A stretch of DNA of 35,993 bases. Origin: an uncultured Pseudomonadota bacterium. GTDB lineage: Bacteria > Bdellovibrionota_B > Oligoflexia > Oligoflexales > CAIMVM01. The notes beneath the pieces are model-generated. The model saw nothing but the letters and a program-made list of their open reading frames with translations, ran no database searches and was not told where the DNA came from. Location: the NCBI GenBank assembly GCA_903844895.1, contig CAIMVM010000028.1, forward strand, positions 1-35,993, in the 5' to 3' direction. The translations under genes were made by a program, and so were the position numbers. Every line of letters starts with the position of its first letter. Position 1 is the first letter of the stretch. Shown piece after piece: positions 16,487-23,643 of this stretch.

Positions 16487-16921
16487 TCAAAGCTTAGCAT
16501 CAATCATCTTTTGAAAGCCTTCAAACATTGCAGGAAGGCTAGACTCAGTCACTTTTTTTACGACCATCGAAGGCACGAGGCCTTTGAAATCTACATCGAG
16601 AAAGTATTCTGCCTTGGTTTTATTCTTTCCCGCTGAAGCTAGCTTCCACTTGCCTTGGTTAGACTTCATGAGGTTGGAGTCTACCAGCTTCCAGCTAATT
16701 TCATCAGGCTCTCCATGATACATATCTAAAACATAGAAGAATGTTTTAACGATGTTTAACTCATAGCGCACGGAAACGGCCGCTTTAGGGTCCATGGGTG
16801 GCAAAACTTCGACTTTTAAAACCCCCGGCAAGTATTCCGGATAATGCTCATAGCTTGCAATTGCCTTAAAACAGGCCGTTTGACTTCCTGAAAATATGTG
16901 CTCTTTTGTAACACTTGCCAT
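16487..16921 (-). CDS. START-like SRPBCC protein of the Coq10/RatA type
   Basis: A 144-residue single-domain protein with the polyketide-cyclase/START fold: a pair of helices after the first strand (ACFKAIASYEHYPEYLPGV), then alternating strands, and a long C-terminal helix (SSLPAMFEGFQKMIDAKL). The YPEYLPG motif is characteristic of Coq10/RatA proteins, which bind ubiquinone or, in E. coli RatA, interfere with ribosome subunit joining. No RatB-like partner is adjacent. Lipid or quinone binding is the more general expectation. The ATG follows GGGAAAATT. It is divergent from khpA with 93 bases between. Confidence 0.82.
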   Translation of the reverse strand: MASVTKEHIFSGSQTACFKAIASYEHYPEYLPGVLKVEVLPPMDPKAAVSVRYELNIVKTFFYVLDMYHGEPDEISWKLVDSNLMKSNQGKWKLASAGKNKTKAEYFLDVDFKGLVPSMVVKKVTESSLPAMFEGFQKMIDAKL

Positions 16922-17014
16922 AATTTTCCCAATAGCGATTAATTGATTTAAGGTTTACTATTACTATTCTATACTCAAAAAAGCGATATTGATTTCTACG
17001 AAGGAAAAATTCTA

Positions 17015-17278
17015 ATGGCTGAACAAAGTGGACAAGACCCTTCCATGAAAGAACTTGTAGAGTTTATTTCAAAAGCATTGGTGGATACTGTCGATCGGAT
17101 TGAGATAAATGAAATCCAAGGCAACCAAACAAATATAATTGAACTTAAAGTAGCAAAAGAAGATATTGGCAAAGTGATTGGCAGGAATGGCAGAACAGCC
17201 GACGCCATTCGTACTATTTTAAACTGCGCGGCAGCAAAAGTCCAAAAGCGGTATATACTTCAAATCCTTGATGAGTGA
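17015..17278 (+). CDS. khpA: KH-domain RNA-binding protein KhpA
   Basis: An 87-residue single KH domain. Its GxxG loop is visible as IGKVIGRNGRTADAIRTIL, the hallmark of the KhpA/YlqC family of RNA chaperones. In many bacteria this gene follows rpsP in the ribosome-maturation operon. Here it instead precedes nagZ. AAGGA lies nine bases before the ATG. The last eight bases overlap the next coding frame, so translation of the two is likely coupled. Confidence 0.93.
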   Translation: MAEQSGQDPSMKELVEFISKALVDTVDRIEINEIQGNQTNIIELKVAKEDIGKVIGRNGRTADAIRTILNCAAAKVQKRYILQILDE

Positions 17279-18275
17279 GCAGATGAATCAACTTGCAGCA
17301 TCCGTGATTGCCGGTTCTCTTGAAGGAAAAGAGCTTACTAGCGATGAACTTAAGTTTTTGGAGTCCATGCCCCACGCGGGCTTGACGATTTTTGGCAGAA
17401 ATATCGATCAAGATCATCATGAGGCTCTTTCTACACTCTGTCAAAAGATTCAAAAAGGTTCCTCTCTGCGCCGATTGATTATGATTGATCAAGAAGGTGG
17501 CCGAGTAGCTCGCTTAAAAGCGAACTTCCCAAATCCAGGGGCCTCTTTAGATCTAGAGGAAGGCTCAGATTCCAGTGAGTCTCTTTCTAGAATCCGCGCC
17601 TATGGTCAAACCGTCGGACAGGCTCTTCGAGAGCTTGGCATCAATGTAAATTTCGCTCCTGTTGCAGATATTTTGACGGAACCAACCAACACTGCCATTG
17701 GCAATCGGGTTTGGGGAGTGGAGGCACTTCCTACTTTAAATAGATCCCGCGCTTGGCTAGAAGGTTTGCAGTCTACCGGGATTTTGGGGTGTATCAAGCA
17801 TTTCCCCGGACAAGGCGATGCAAAGTTAGACACCCATTTAAGCGAAGCTGTTATTGATTTGCCGGCATCTGTTCTTGAGTCAAGGGAGCTGGTGCCCTTT
17901 AGAGGTCTAATGGGAATTTCTCCCATGGTCATGATTTCCCACTGTATCTATCCGGCCTATGATACCAAGCCTGCATCTCTTTCTAAAGTGATTATGAGCA
18001 ACCTCCTTCGTCGTCAAATGGGATTTGAAGGGGTGATTGTTTCTGACGACATGACGATGGGAGCCATCCCGGCAGATGAGAAGTCTTGGGGTGAAGCCAT
18101 TGTGACAGCAATTGCCCATGGGGCAGATTTGATATTGGTTTGCCAAAAATTAGAGCTATGGCGTCTTGCCATTCAGTTCGTGAGTGAAGAAGCAAAGAAG
18201 TCAAAAGCATTTGCGGAAATTTTAGCGTCTGCTTCCCAAAGGGTTTCCAAGATGCGTGAACAGCTTGTTTGCTAA
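17271..18275 (+). CDS. nagZ: Beta-N-acetylglucosaminidase NagZ (glycoside hydrolase family 3)
   Basis: Cleaves GlcNAc from anhydro-muropeptides in peptidoglycan recycling. It has 334 residues, a single (beta/alpha)8 domain as in Gram-negative NagZ, with no signal peptide, so it is cytosolic. Motifs: MIDQEGGRVARL; NVNFAPVADI; the catalytic loop KHFPGQGDAKLDTHLSEA, where the acid/base Asp-x-His dyad is intact (DTH) but the usual PGHG is PGQG; and the nucleophile Asp in VIVSDDMTMGAI. I chose the ATG at 17271, inside the end of khpA (ATGAGTGA overlap), in preference to the TTG three bases earlier. It ends convergent with the CorC-type gene. Confidence 0.94.
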   Translation: MSEQMNQLAASVIAGSLEGKELTSDELKFLESMPHAGLTIFGRNIDQDHHEALSTLCQKIQKGSSLRRLIMIDQEGGRVARLKANFPNPGASLDLEEGSDSSESLSRIRAYGQTVGQALRELGINVNFAPVADILTEPTNTAIGNRVWGVEALPTLNRSRAWLEGLQSTGILGCIKHFPGQGDAKLDTHLSEAVIDLPASVLESRELVPFRGLMGISPMVMISHCIYPAYDTKPASLSKVIMSNLLRRQMGFEGVIVSDDMTMGAIPADEKSWGEAIVTAIAHGADLILVCQKLELWRLAIQFVSEEAKKSKAFAEILASASQRVSKMREQLVC

Positions 18276-18373
18276 TTGATTTTAGGGATTGGCGGCTTTT
18301 TAAAATTTTAGAACACTACCAGTTTTTGAAAAGCCTAAAAATTAATGACTCTGCAATTACACTCCAGCAGAAG

Positions 18374-19669
18374 TTATCCGGAAACGTCCGACAATGGCTC
18401 AGAAGCATATCGCGGGTGGTCGGGTTTCAGGGTGACTTTTGTTTTAATGATACGTCTTCTATCTGCTTCTGTAATCTCGATGAGTAATGGGCCAATATCG
18501 ACGCTTTGGCCTTTTTCCGGGATTTCTTGGGTTAGCTGAGTCACCCATCCTCCCAAAGTGTCTATGTTTTCTGGTCGTACATCTTCGCTGAGAGAGTGGA
18601 TGTCCATGTGGAAGAACTCCATAAACTCGTCAATGTTGACCAAACCAATCACCTCAAAAACACCTTTCCCCAACGCTACAATGCCCACTTCTTCTAAATC
18701 ATGCTCATCTTCGATTTCACCCACAATCTCTTCAAGAATGTCTTCCATGGTGACTATGCCGGACGTCCCGCCGTACTCATCTACGATTACCGCCAAATGA
18801 CTGCGGGCGCGCTTCAAGTCTTTTAGTACCTCAGCAAGGCTTCTTGATTCTGGAGCAAATGTCACCTCTCTTAGAATGTCAGAGGCTTTCGAACTAGAGG
18901 CCTTTCCATCCACATCTAGCCGCATAATATCTTTTGCCAACACGATACCTGTAATGTCATCGAGGTCTGCGTTATAGACGGGGAGTCTGGAATGGCCGCT
19001 GGAAACAAAAACCTTTTTGATTTCGGCGATGCTTGTGCTGGAGTGAATTGCTACCATATCTAATCTTGGCGTCATAATTTCGCGCACTTTTGTTTCTTCA
19101 ATTTCAAAAGCGCCTTCCAAGATGTCTTTCTTTACATCTCCCATCAATCCCGACATGCGACCTTCTGCTAACATAAACTCTAAACGATCCTCTGAGCGAG
19201 ATTCCGTTTGATCTTCCTTCTTTCTCTGGTTGTTTTGATTGGAAAGTAAGCTAGCTAGGGGCCGTCCTAGAAAAAGTATAAAACTTGCGCCCACAAGTGC
19301 AGGTCCAAAAACCACAGCAGGAAATTTTCGCGCAAAGGATTTTGGAAACACATAGCCAAGAAGAAAAAACAAGCCTATGGAAAGTCCCGACCATAGTGTC
19401 AAATTCTCAGGGTGGGAGTGGATTTGTCCAAGGGCTACAATAATAGCTACTGCCATGCTAATCGAAAAAAGCATAGTAATGGCGATGGAATAACGGAAAA
19501 CAGCCGAATTTTCCGCCCATTTAAGAAGTACCTTTTTAAGCTCAGGCGAAGCTTTAACTTTAATCTGAGCAAACTCATAGTCGCCGATTCGATTAAAAGA
19601 ACTTTCAGCGGCTGAAAAAAAACCAAATATCAAAAGAAAAACAACAAGCCAAAAAAGTTGAAAAATCAT
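18374..19669 (-). CDS. CNNM/CorC-HlyC type membrane protein with CBS pair
   Basis: 431 residues. An N-terminal CNNM (DUF21) membrane domain with about four hydrophobic segments (residues 1-20, 58-80, 90-112, 118-140) starts with FFSAAESSFNRI, the conserved first-helix motif. A tandem CBS domain (about 200-325: IMTPRLDMVAI, GHSRLPVYN, HLAVIVDEYGGTSGIVTMEDILEEIVGEIEDEHD) follows, then a C-terminal CorC/HlyC transporter-associated domain. Members take part in Mg2+ export or magnesium/cobalt resistance. The old haemolysin name is misleading. Its ATG overlaps the ybeY stop by four bases (ATGA), giving the common ybeY-corC arrangement. Confidence 0.93.
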   Translation of the reverse strand: MIFQLFWLVVFLLIFGFFSAAESSFNRIGDYEFAQIKVKASPELKKVLLKWAENSAVFRYSIAITMLFSISMAVAIIVALGQIHSHPENLTLWSGLSIGLFFLLGYVFPKSFARKFPAVVFGPALVGASFILFLGRPLASLLSNQNNQRKKEDQTESRSEDRLEFMLAEGRMSGLMGDVKKDILEGAFEIEETKVREIMTPRLDMVAIHSSTSIAEIKKVFVSSGHSRLPVYNADLDDITGIVLAKDIMRLDVDGKASSSKASDILREVTFAPESRSLAEVLKDLKRARSHLAVIVDEYGGTSGIVTMEDILEEIVGEIEDEHDLEEVGIVALGKGVFEVIGLVNIDEFMEFFHMDIHSLSEDVRPENIDTLGGWVTQLTQEIPEKGQSVDIGPLLIEITEADRRRIIKTKVTLKPDHPRYASEPLSDVSG

Positions 19670-20178
19670 ACTCTGCTCACCTCAATCAAACCTTCCCAAT
19701 CCTTTTCACTGAGTTCACTGAGAATTAGGTTTTGTTGCTCAAGCATTACAGCTTCCTCAGAGGCATTTAAATGGTCATGTCCACAAAGATGCAAAATACC
19801 ATGAATTAACAAAAAGCAGCCTTCCCTAGATAAGGTGTGGCCTATGGACAAAGCATTCTGTTCGCAGATCTCAGGACAAATGGCTATATCGCCTAAAACT
19901 TTATGGAAGCTATTCGAATGCAAAGTATCACCAAACCTATGGGGAGTGGCGAATTCTATTTGGGGAAAAGACAAAACATCTGTTGGTTTATCCATATTGC
20001 GAAATTCCAGATTTAATTGCCGCATTTCTTCGGAGGTCAAAAATTCAAACGACAGCTCATATTCCGCAATATTTAAAAGGGACAGTATTCGCAGATAGAG
20101 AAGTTCTAATTTATTTTCATCAATAAAATAGGTCTCAAGGGTGTTTTTAACTACCGAGATTTTCGAAGGAGGCTCCAT
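19666..20178 (-). CDS. ybeY: Endoribonuclease/rRNA maturation factor YbeY
   Basis: 170 residues, the usual size. The zinc-site motif HGILHLCGHDH (HGxLHLxGYDH in the family) is intact, and LNLEFRNMDKPTDVLSFP is the second family signature. YbeY acts in 16S rRNA 3'-end maturation and 70S quality control. It is the middle gene of a three-gene minus-strand operon. Its start overlaps the stop of the upstream small gene by one base, and its end overlaps the CorC-type gene by four. The phoH gene that often precedes ybeY is not here. A small unknown protein is in its place. Confidence 0.95.
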   Translation of the reverse strand: MEPPSKISVVKNTLETYFIDENKLELLYLRILSLLNIAEYELSFEFLTSEEMRQLNLEFRNMDKPTDVLSFPQIEFATPHRFGDTLHSNSFHKVLGDIAICPEICEQNALSIGHTLSREGCFLLIHGILHLCGHDHLNASEEAVMLEQQNLILSELSEKDWEGLIEVSRV

Positions 20179-20423
20179 TAGGATTTATCCGAAGTCTTGG
20201 CAGAATGCAGAGCTCTTGTTCTGGTCGAGGGTTGTTTTAGAGACGATAAGTCCCCCACGTGAGCAGCTTTAATTTCCGAATTTTGAATTCCTTGTTCGAC
20301 AAGACAAATATCTTCAGCAAACTTTAAAAAAGAGCTTAATGATTCCATCTTGTAAGGCTCTTTTGCGGCGGGTGTCTTCGGCCCTTTGACTAAACTCAAT
20401 TTTGGCACCTTTGGCTCGGTCAT
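20178..20423 (-). CDS. Small unknown protein, first gene of the ybeY operon
   Basis: 81 residues from the ATG at 20423 (MTEPKVPKLSLVKGPKTPA). I prefer this to the upstream ATG at 20444, because AGGA stands six bases before it and nothing resembling a ribosome-binding site precedes the other. The N-terminal 30 residues are basic and proline-rich. The rest is a predicted helix (SLSSFLKFAEDICLVEQGIQNSEIKAAHVGDL) and a disordered Ser/Thr tail. There is no signal peptide or known domain. Its tight overlap with ybeY suggests co-translation. Confidence 0.6.
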   Translation of the reverse strand: MTEPKVPKLSLVKGPKTPAAKEPYKMESLSSFLKFAEDICLVEQGIQNSEIKAAHVGDLSSLKQPSTRTRALHSAKTSDKS

Positions 20424-20636
20424 TCCTATTCCTATGCTAACCATACGTTTTCTATAGTTAAATCTTTTATTTTCCTACAAGAAAAATAAAAATTCTACAC
20501 ATAGAACAGACATTGTATCACAAAAATAGGGACTTAAAAACTAGTACTATCACCCAGCAAGAAGCCTGGTTCCCTAGTCGGCGAACTTCTAAAGCCTACC
20601 CTAGAACCCCTCCCCAGCTGCCCAAATCAGCCCCCA

Positions 20637-20652
20637 AGAACTTTAAAGTTCT
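20637..20652. promoter_or_regulatory. Perfect 16-bp palindrome AGAACTTTAAAGTTCT
   Basis: The two halves are exact reverse complements with no spacer, as in a dimeric-regulator operator. The right half plus the next bases (TTTAAAGTTCTGT) recurs at 21098-21110, about 45 bases before the first gene of the motor-like operon. Which regulator, if any, binds is unknown. Confidence 0.35.
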
Positions 20653-20750
20653 GTAATTAGGAGCCTATTTTAAAAAACATCGACGGTTCCAAACCTGCTT
20701 GCCGTCAAGGATCTAAGCTTAAGCCAGCATTCTGAGAACCGTGGCGGCTC

Positions 20751-20830
20751 AAAACAAATAATGCCTAGGCAAAACAAATAATGCCTAGGCAAAACAAATA
20801 ATGCCTAGGCAAAACAAATAATGCCTAGAC
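20751..20830. repeat. Four direct tandem copies of a 20-bp unit containing GCCTAGGC
   Basis: The unit AAAACAAATAATGCCTAGGC is repeated head to tail at 20751, 20771, 20791 and 20811. The first three copies are identical and the fourth ends CCTAGAC (one change). Each complete unit ends in the 8-bp palindrome GCCTAGGC. A 20-bp period is close to two helical turns, so the palindromes face the same side of the DNA. There are no spacers, so it is not a CRISPR array. Confidence 0.95.
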
Positions 20831-21152
20831 ACAAAAGCCATTTCTATCTGGTTTGCGGCTCATTCTAAGGAGAAGCCTGCCAGAACCTAGCGGAACTAGG
20901 GTCGGCTTTTGATTCCTTTAAGGTCTCTAAGCCGACAGCCTGAACGACTAAAGCGCTTTTTTTTTGAGAATAGTCAATTGTGGTCCGCTTAGGGAAACCT
21001 TGATGGCTCAAGGAAGGACTGTTTAGCTCGAACGCCCTGGCTCAGCATATTGATTTCCTCTGGCCGACTTTCTAGGAAGAAAGCTCCTATTAATCTTTTT
21101 AAAGTTCTGTCCGATCAATTCCAAGTAAGAAGTATGAACAAATGAAGTTTAG

Positions 21153-21860
21153 ATGGGAACAGAGAGCGATTTCGCAATTTTAAAGTATTTGGTTCTAAAA
21201 TCTAGAGACGTTGGGGACATTGACGTGAATGAGGCAGTGAAAAAAACATGGTTAAGGTATCTCAGATATCAAAAGTATCTTTTGGGTGTAGATTTTCTCA
21301 TGGTCTTGATTGTTGCGAGCCTAAGCGCTTGCAGTCACCTTGTTGTCGTCAAAAGTGAACCCTCTGGTGCGCGCGTTAGAATTGTAAATGAAAATGGGAA
21401 ACCTGGGCCCTCGCTTGGTGTGACACCTTTAGATCTGAACTCACTTCCCAATTCCGATGCTGTGGTGCTTGAGATCGACAAAGAGGCTCACCTTCCTAAG
21501 CAAATCGTCGTACCAAAGGCCACAGGAAGTCGTTTGACCATTAGCACCAAGCTGCAGCCTCTTTCTAAAGAGTATCTTGCAGAAAGAAGTCGGGTTGACT
21601 TTGCAGCGTCTTTAAATGCTAATCTCTTCGAAATCTTCAAGCTTCAAAGCCTCGTCATAGAAAAAAATTCTGCTGAGGTAATGAAAATGGAGATAACTAT
21701 GCGTGATCAGTGGGAGGGTATAAGTCTATTTCATTCACTGTTAGGAAATTTCTACTACCTCACAGGAGACTATAAGAAAGCAAAAAATAAATATGAAAAG
21801 GCGCTTTCTCTCGACCCGAGAAATGATGAGGCCCGAAACATGCTAAGCAATTTGAGGTGA
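21153..21860 (+). CDS. PEGA-domain lipoprotein with C-terminal TPR, first gene of motor-like operon
   Basis: 235 residues from the ATG at 21153. The canonical lipobox LSAC (Cys60) follows the hydrophobic stretch GVDFLMVLIVAS, so translation may really begin at the GTG at 21225 (GGGG eight bases upstream) or the GTG at 21237, giving a normal-length signal peptide with basic residues ahead of it. After the lipid cysteine comes a PEGA-type beta domain (VKSEPSGARVRIVNENG...GVTPLDLNSL), common in envelope and surface-layer-associated proteins. A TPR pair (LGNFYYLTGDYKKAKNKYEKALSLDPRNDEARNML) is at the end. It is likely an outer-membrane or periplasmic lipoprotein. It ends three bases before motA. 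Confidence 0.78.
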   Translation: MGTESDFAILKYLVLKSRDVGDIDVNEAVKKTWLRYLRYQKYLLGVDFLMVLIVASLSACSHLVVVKSEPSGARVRIVNENGKPGPSLGVTPLDLNSLPNSDAVVLEIDKEAHLPKQIVVPKATGSRLTISTKLQPLSKEYLAERSRVDFAASLNANLFEIFKLQSLVIEKNSAEVMKMEITMRDQWEGISLFHSLLGNFYYLTGDYKKAKNKYEKALSLDPRNDEARNMLSNLR

Positions 21861-21863
21861 TCT

Positions 21864-22655
21864 ATGGCTAGCTATGCAATTGGTTTTTTAATATCAACAT
21901 TGGTTGTCATAGTTCCCATCTTAGTGATGGCTAATAATCGCGCTGTCTACATTTCTCTAGAAGGATTTGTGATTGTGATAGGTGGAACCATAGGTATTGC
22001 TGTAAGTGCCTTTCCCTTTAAGCGCCTCGTTCATACCATCAAATCTGTAGTTACAATTTTAAAAAATGAAGTGGATGACGGCCCCGTGGTCGTCCGTGAA
22101 ATCATCGAACTGTCTCAAAAAACAAAAGGCGAGAGAGCAAGTCTTAATAAAGAAGTGGACTCTATTAGGTATCCGTTTCTAAAAGACGGCGTTCAATTGA
22201 TCATCGATCGTATTGACCATAAACTCGAAGATATCTTAGTGGATCGCATCAGAACGCGGCAAGAAAACGGTCAGTCGATTGTCAATATAGTGAAGACTTT
22301 GGGTAAGTTTCCACCTGCCTTGGGGCTACTGGCTACGGTGCTATCCCTTGTAACCCTCTTGGAGGGACTTGGCGGTTCTAAATCAGGAATGTCAAGTCTG
22401 GGTCCTTCCATGGCGGTAGGTCTGGTTGGTACCCTTTATGGAATCGTTCTGGCTAACTTAGTGTTTAGCCCGATGGCAGAAAACTTAGCTGTAAAAAGCT
22501 CTCTGGATACCAGAAATCGCCAAATAACGATGGTGGGCCTCTTACTTCTAAGAGATCAGGAAAGTGCTCTTGTAGTCCAGGAATCCTTAAACGCGATGTT
22601 AGAAATTCATCAGAGAGTAGACGTGTTAGGTTTAGACGAAAAGGCGGCTGCATAG
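21864..22655 (+). CDS. motA: MotA/PomA-type stator subunit
   Basis: 263 residues with the four-helix MotA plan: TM at about 4-22 and 31-50, a cytoplasmic domain (about 51-148), TM at 149-168 and 180-203. Signature stretches: FVIVIGGTIGIAVSAFP at TM2, then LGKFPPALGLLATVLSLVTLLEG with the conserved Pro at the start of TM3, and GPSMAVGLVGTLYGIVLANLVFSPMAENL in TM4. Together with MotB it should form an ion-driven rotating or force-generating complex. The gene follows the TPR lipoprotein by three bases and is one base before motB. It is a full MotA, not a TolQ/ExbB homologue (two adjacent N-terminal TMs and the large cytoplasmic loop). Confidence 0.93.
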   Translation: MASYAIGFLISTLVVIVPILVMANNRAVYISLEGFVIVIGGTIGIAVSAFPFKRLVHTIKSVVTILKNEVDDGPVVVREIIELSQKTKGERASLNKEVDSIRYPFLKDGVQLIIDRIDHKLEDILVDRIRTRQENGQSIVNIVKTLGKFPPALGLLATVLSLVTLLEGLGGSKSGMSSLGPSMAVGLVGTLYGIVLANLVFSPMAENLAVKSSLDTRNRQITMVGLLLLRDQESALVVQESLNAMLEIHQRVDVLGLDEKAAA

Positions 22656-22656
22656 A

Positions 22657-23643
22657 ATGGGAAAAAGGCTTGAAAAAATCAAACCTCTTTTAAAGGAGAC
22701 GCCCGCCTCTAAGGTTCAAGTGGTCTATAAACCGGCGCGTGCTAAATTGCATGCGAGTCACCCCGAAGGTCAGGGGGGACATGATGAAGGCGAAGGTACG
22801 TGGATCTTTAGTTACGCGGATATGATCACCATTCTAATGATGTTCTTTATACTACTTCTGTCCATCTCAAGTCTTGATGAACAGAAATTTCAGGAGCTTA
22901 AGGGCGCCATTGCTTCTACAAGCAAAACAGCTTCTAACTCAGGAGATTCTGGAAACATGGGGGAAAGCTCAAACCGGAGCACCATTTCCAAGTCACAAGC
23001 TTTGGAAGCTTATGTCGGAAAAGTTTCGATTATGGCCTTGTCAGAAAAAGCACTTGAGTTGGCGGCATCAGACAGCAATACACAAATTCTTGCCATCATG
23101 CAGATGCTTCTCGGAGCCGTTGATAAAGACGCCATTAAGAATTCTCAAAGGAAGGAAGAGCAGTTCAAAAAAGCTACGAAAGAGCTTGAAACTCTTGCTG
23201 CTGTCAATCAGGCAGAAAAAGTCGCTACTGAGTCGAAGTCCAATGAAATTAAAGTTTTGCTACCTTCCTATCTCTTGTTTGATAGTAAAGGAAGCTTCAC
23301 CGTAAAAGGTAAAAATATTCTTAATCAGCTGTCATCAGGTATGGCAGGACTTGGTGAAAGCTCCCAGATTGCGATTTCCAGCTACGTCAGTAGATCTCAA
23401 CATGAGAATCCTGGAAAAGCTACCGAGATTTCCTCCACTAGGGCTCGTCAGGTCTATGACTATCTGGTGGCCAGGAAAGTTGATGCAGACTCCATCTCCA
23501 TTGCTGGTTATGGCAATAGCAAGAAACTCTTAAACGAGGTAGACGCCTACGGGCGTCGCATTGAAAATGTCAAAAAAATGAATGATCGTCTGGAAATCTT
23601 GATTCGAAAACGGGTTAGAGACAATCGAAAGGGTGAATTATGA
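22657..23643 (+). CDS. motB: MotB-type stator subunit with OmpA peptidoglycan-binding domain
   Basis: 328 residues. One N-terminal TM, WIFSYADMITILMMFFILLLSIS, carries Asp55, the ion-binding residue of MotB. A long linker rich in Ser/Thr and helices follows, then an OmpA/MotB domain (about 195-320) with NQLSSGMAGLG, STRARQVYDYLVARKVDADSISIAGYG and NDRLEILI, which anchors to peptidoglycan. The basic 45-residue N-terminal extension (KIKPLLKETPASKV, with His/Gly-rich HPEGQGGHDEGEG) is longer than usual. It overlaps the next gene by four bases (ATGA). The pair is stator-like and should work with a rotor partner. Confidence 0.93.
   Translation: MGKRLEKIKPLLKETPASKVQVVYKPARAKLHASHPEGQGGHDEGEGTWIFSYADMITILMMFFILLLSISSLDEQKFQELKGAIASTSKTASNSGDSGNMGESSNRSTISKSQALEAYVGKVSIMALSEKALELAASDSNTQILAIMQMLLGAVDKDAIKNSQRKEEQFKKATKELETLAAVNQAEKVATESKSNEIKVLLPSYLLFDSKGSFTVKGKNILNQLSSGMAGLGESSQIAISSYVSRSQHENPGKATEISSTRARQVYDYLVARKVDADSISIAGYGNSKKLLNEVDAYGRRIENVKKMNDRLEILIRKRVRDNRKGEL

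Larger units (their letters stand above)
20424..21152. other. 729-base divergent intergenic region before the motor-like operon
   Basis: No gene is supported. The region contains the promoter zone of the ybeY operon (A/T-rich, 20450-20540), a perfect 16-bp palindrome (20637-20652), a 7-bp inverted repeat ACGGTTC/GAACCGT (20683-20689 with 20736-20742), and four tandem 20-bp units (20751-20830). It also has a hairpin with CCTAG/CTAGG arms near 20885-20900. TTTAAAGTTCTGT occurs twice (20642-20654 and 21098-21110). Such a density of symmetric sites suggests control elements for the operon that follows. Confidence 0.5.

Noticed and set aside
20751-20830. CRISPR array
   Set aside because: The 20-bp units are directly head to tail with no spacers, and no cas genes are present.
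21041-21070. Sigma28 (flagellar) promoter before the motor-like operon
   Set aside because: A GCCGAC stretch occurs near 21063, but no TAAA-type -35 element lies at the right distance.
21864-23643. TolQ-TolR or ExbB-ExbD pair
   Set aside because: The first protein has the MotA layout with a large cytoplasmic loop, and the second has a full OmpA/MotB peptidoglycan domain, which TolR and ExbD lack.
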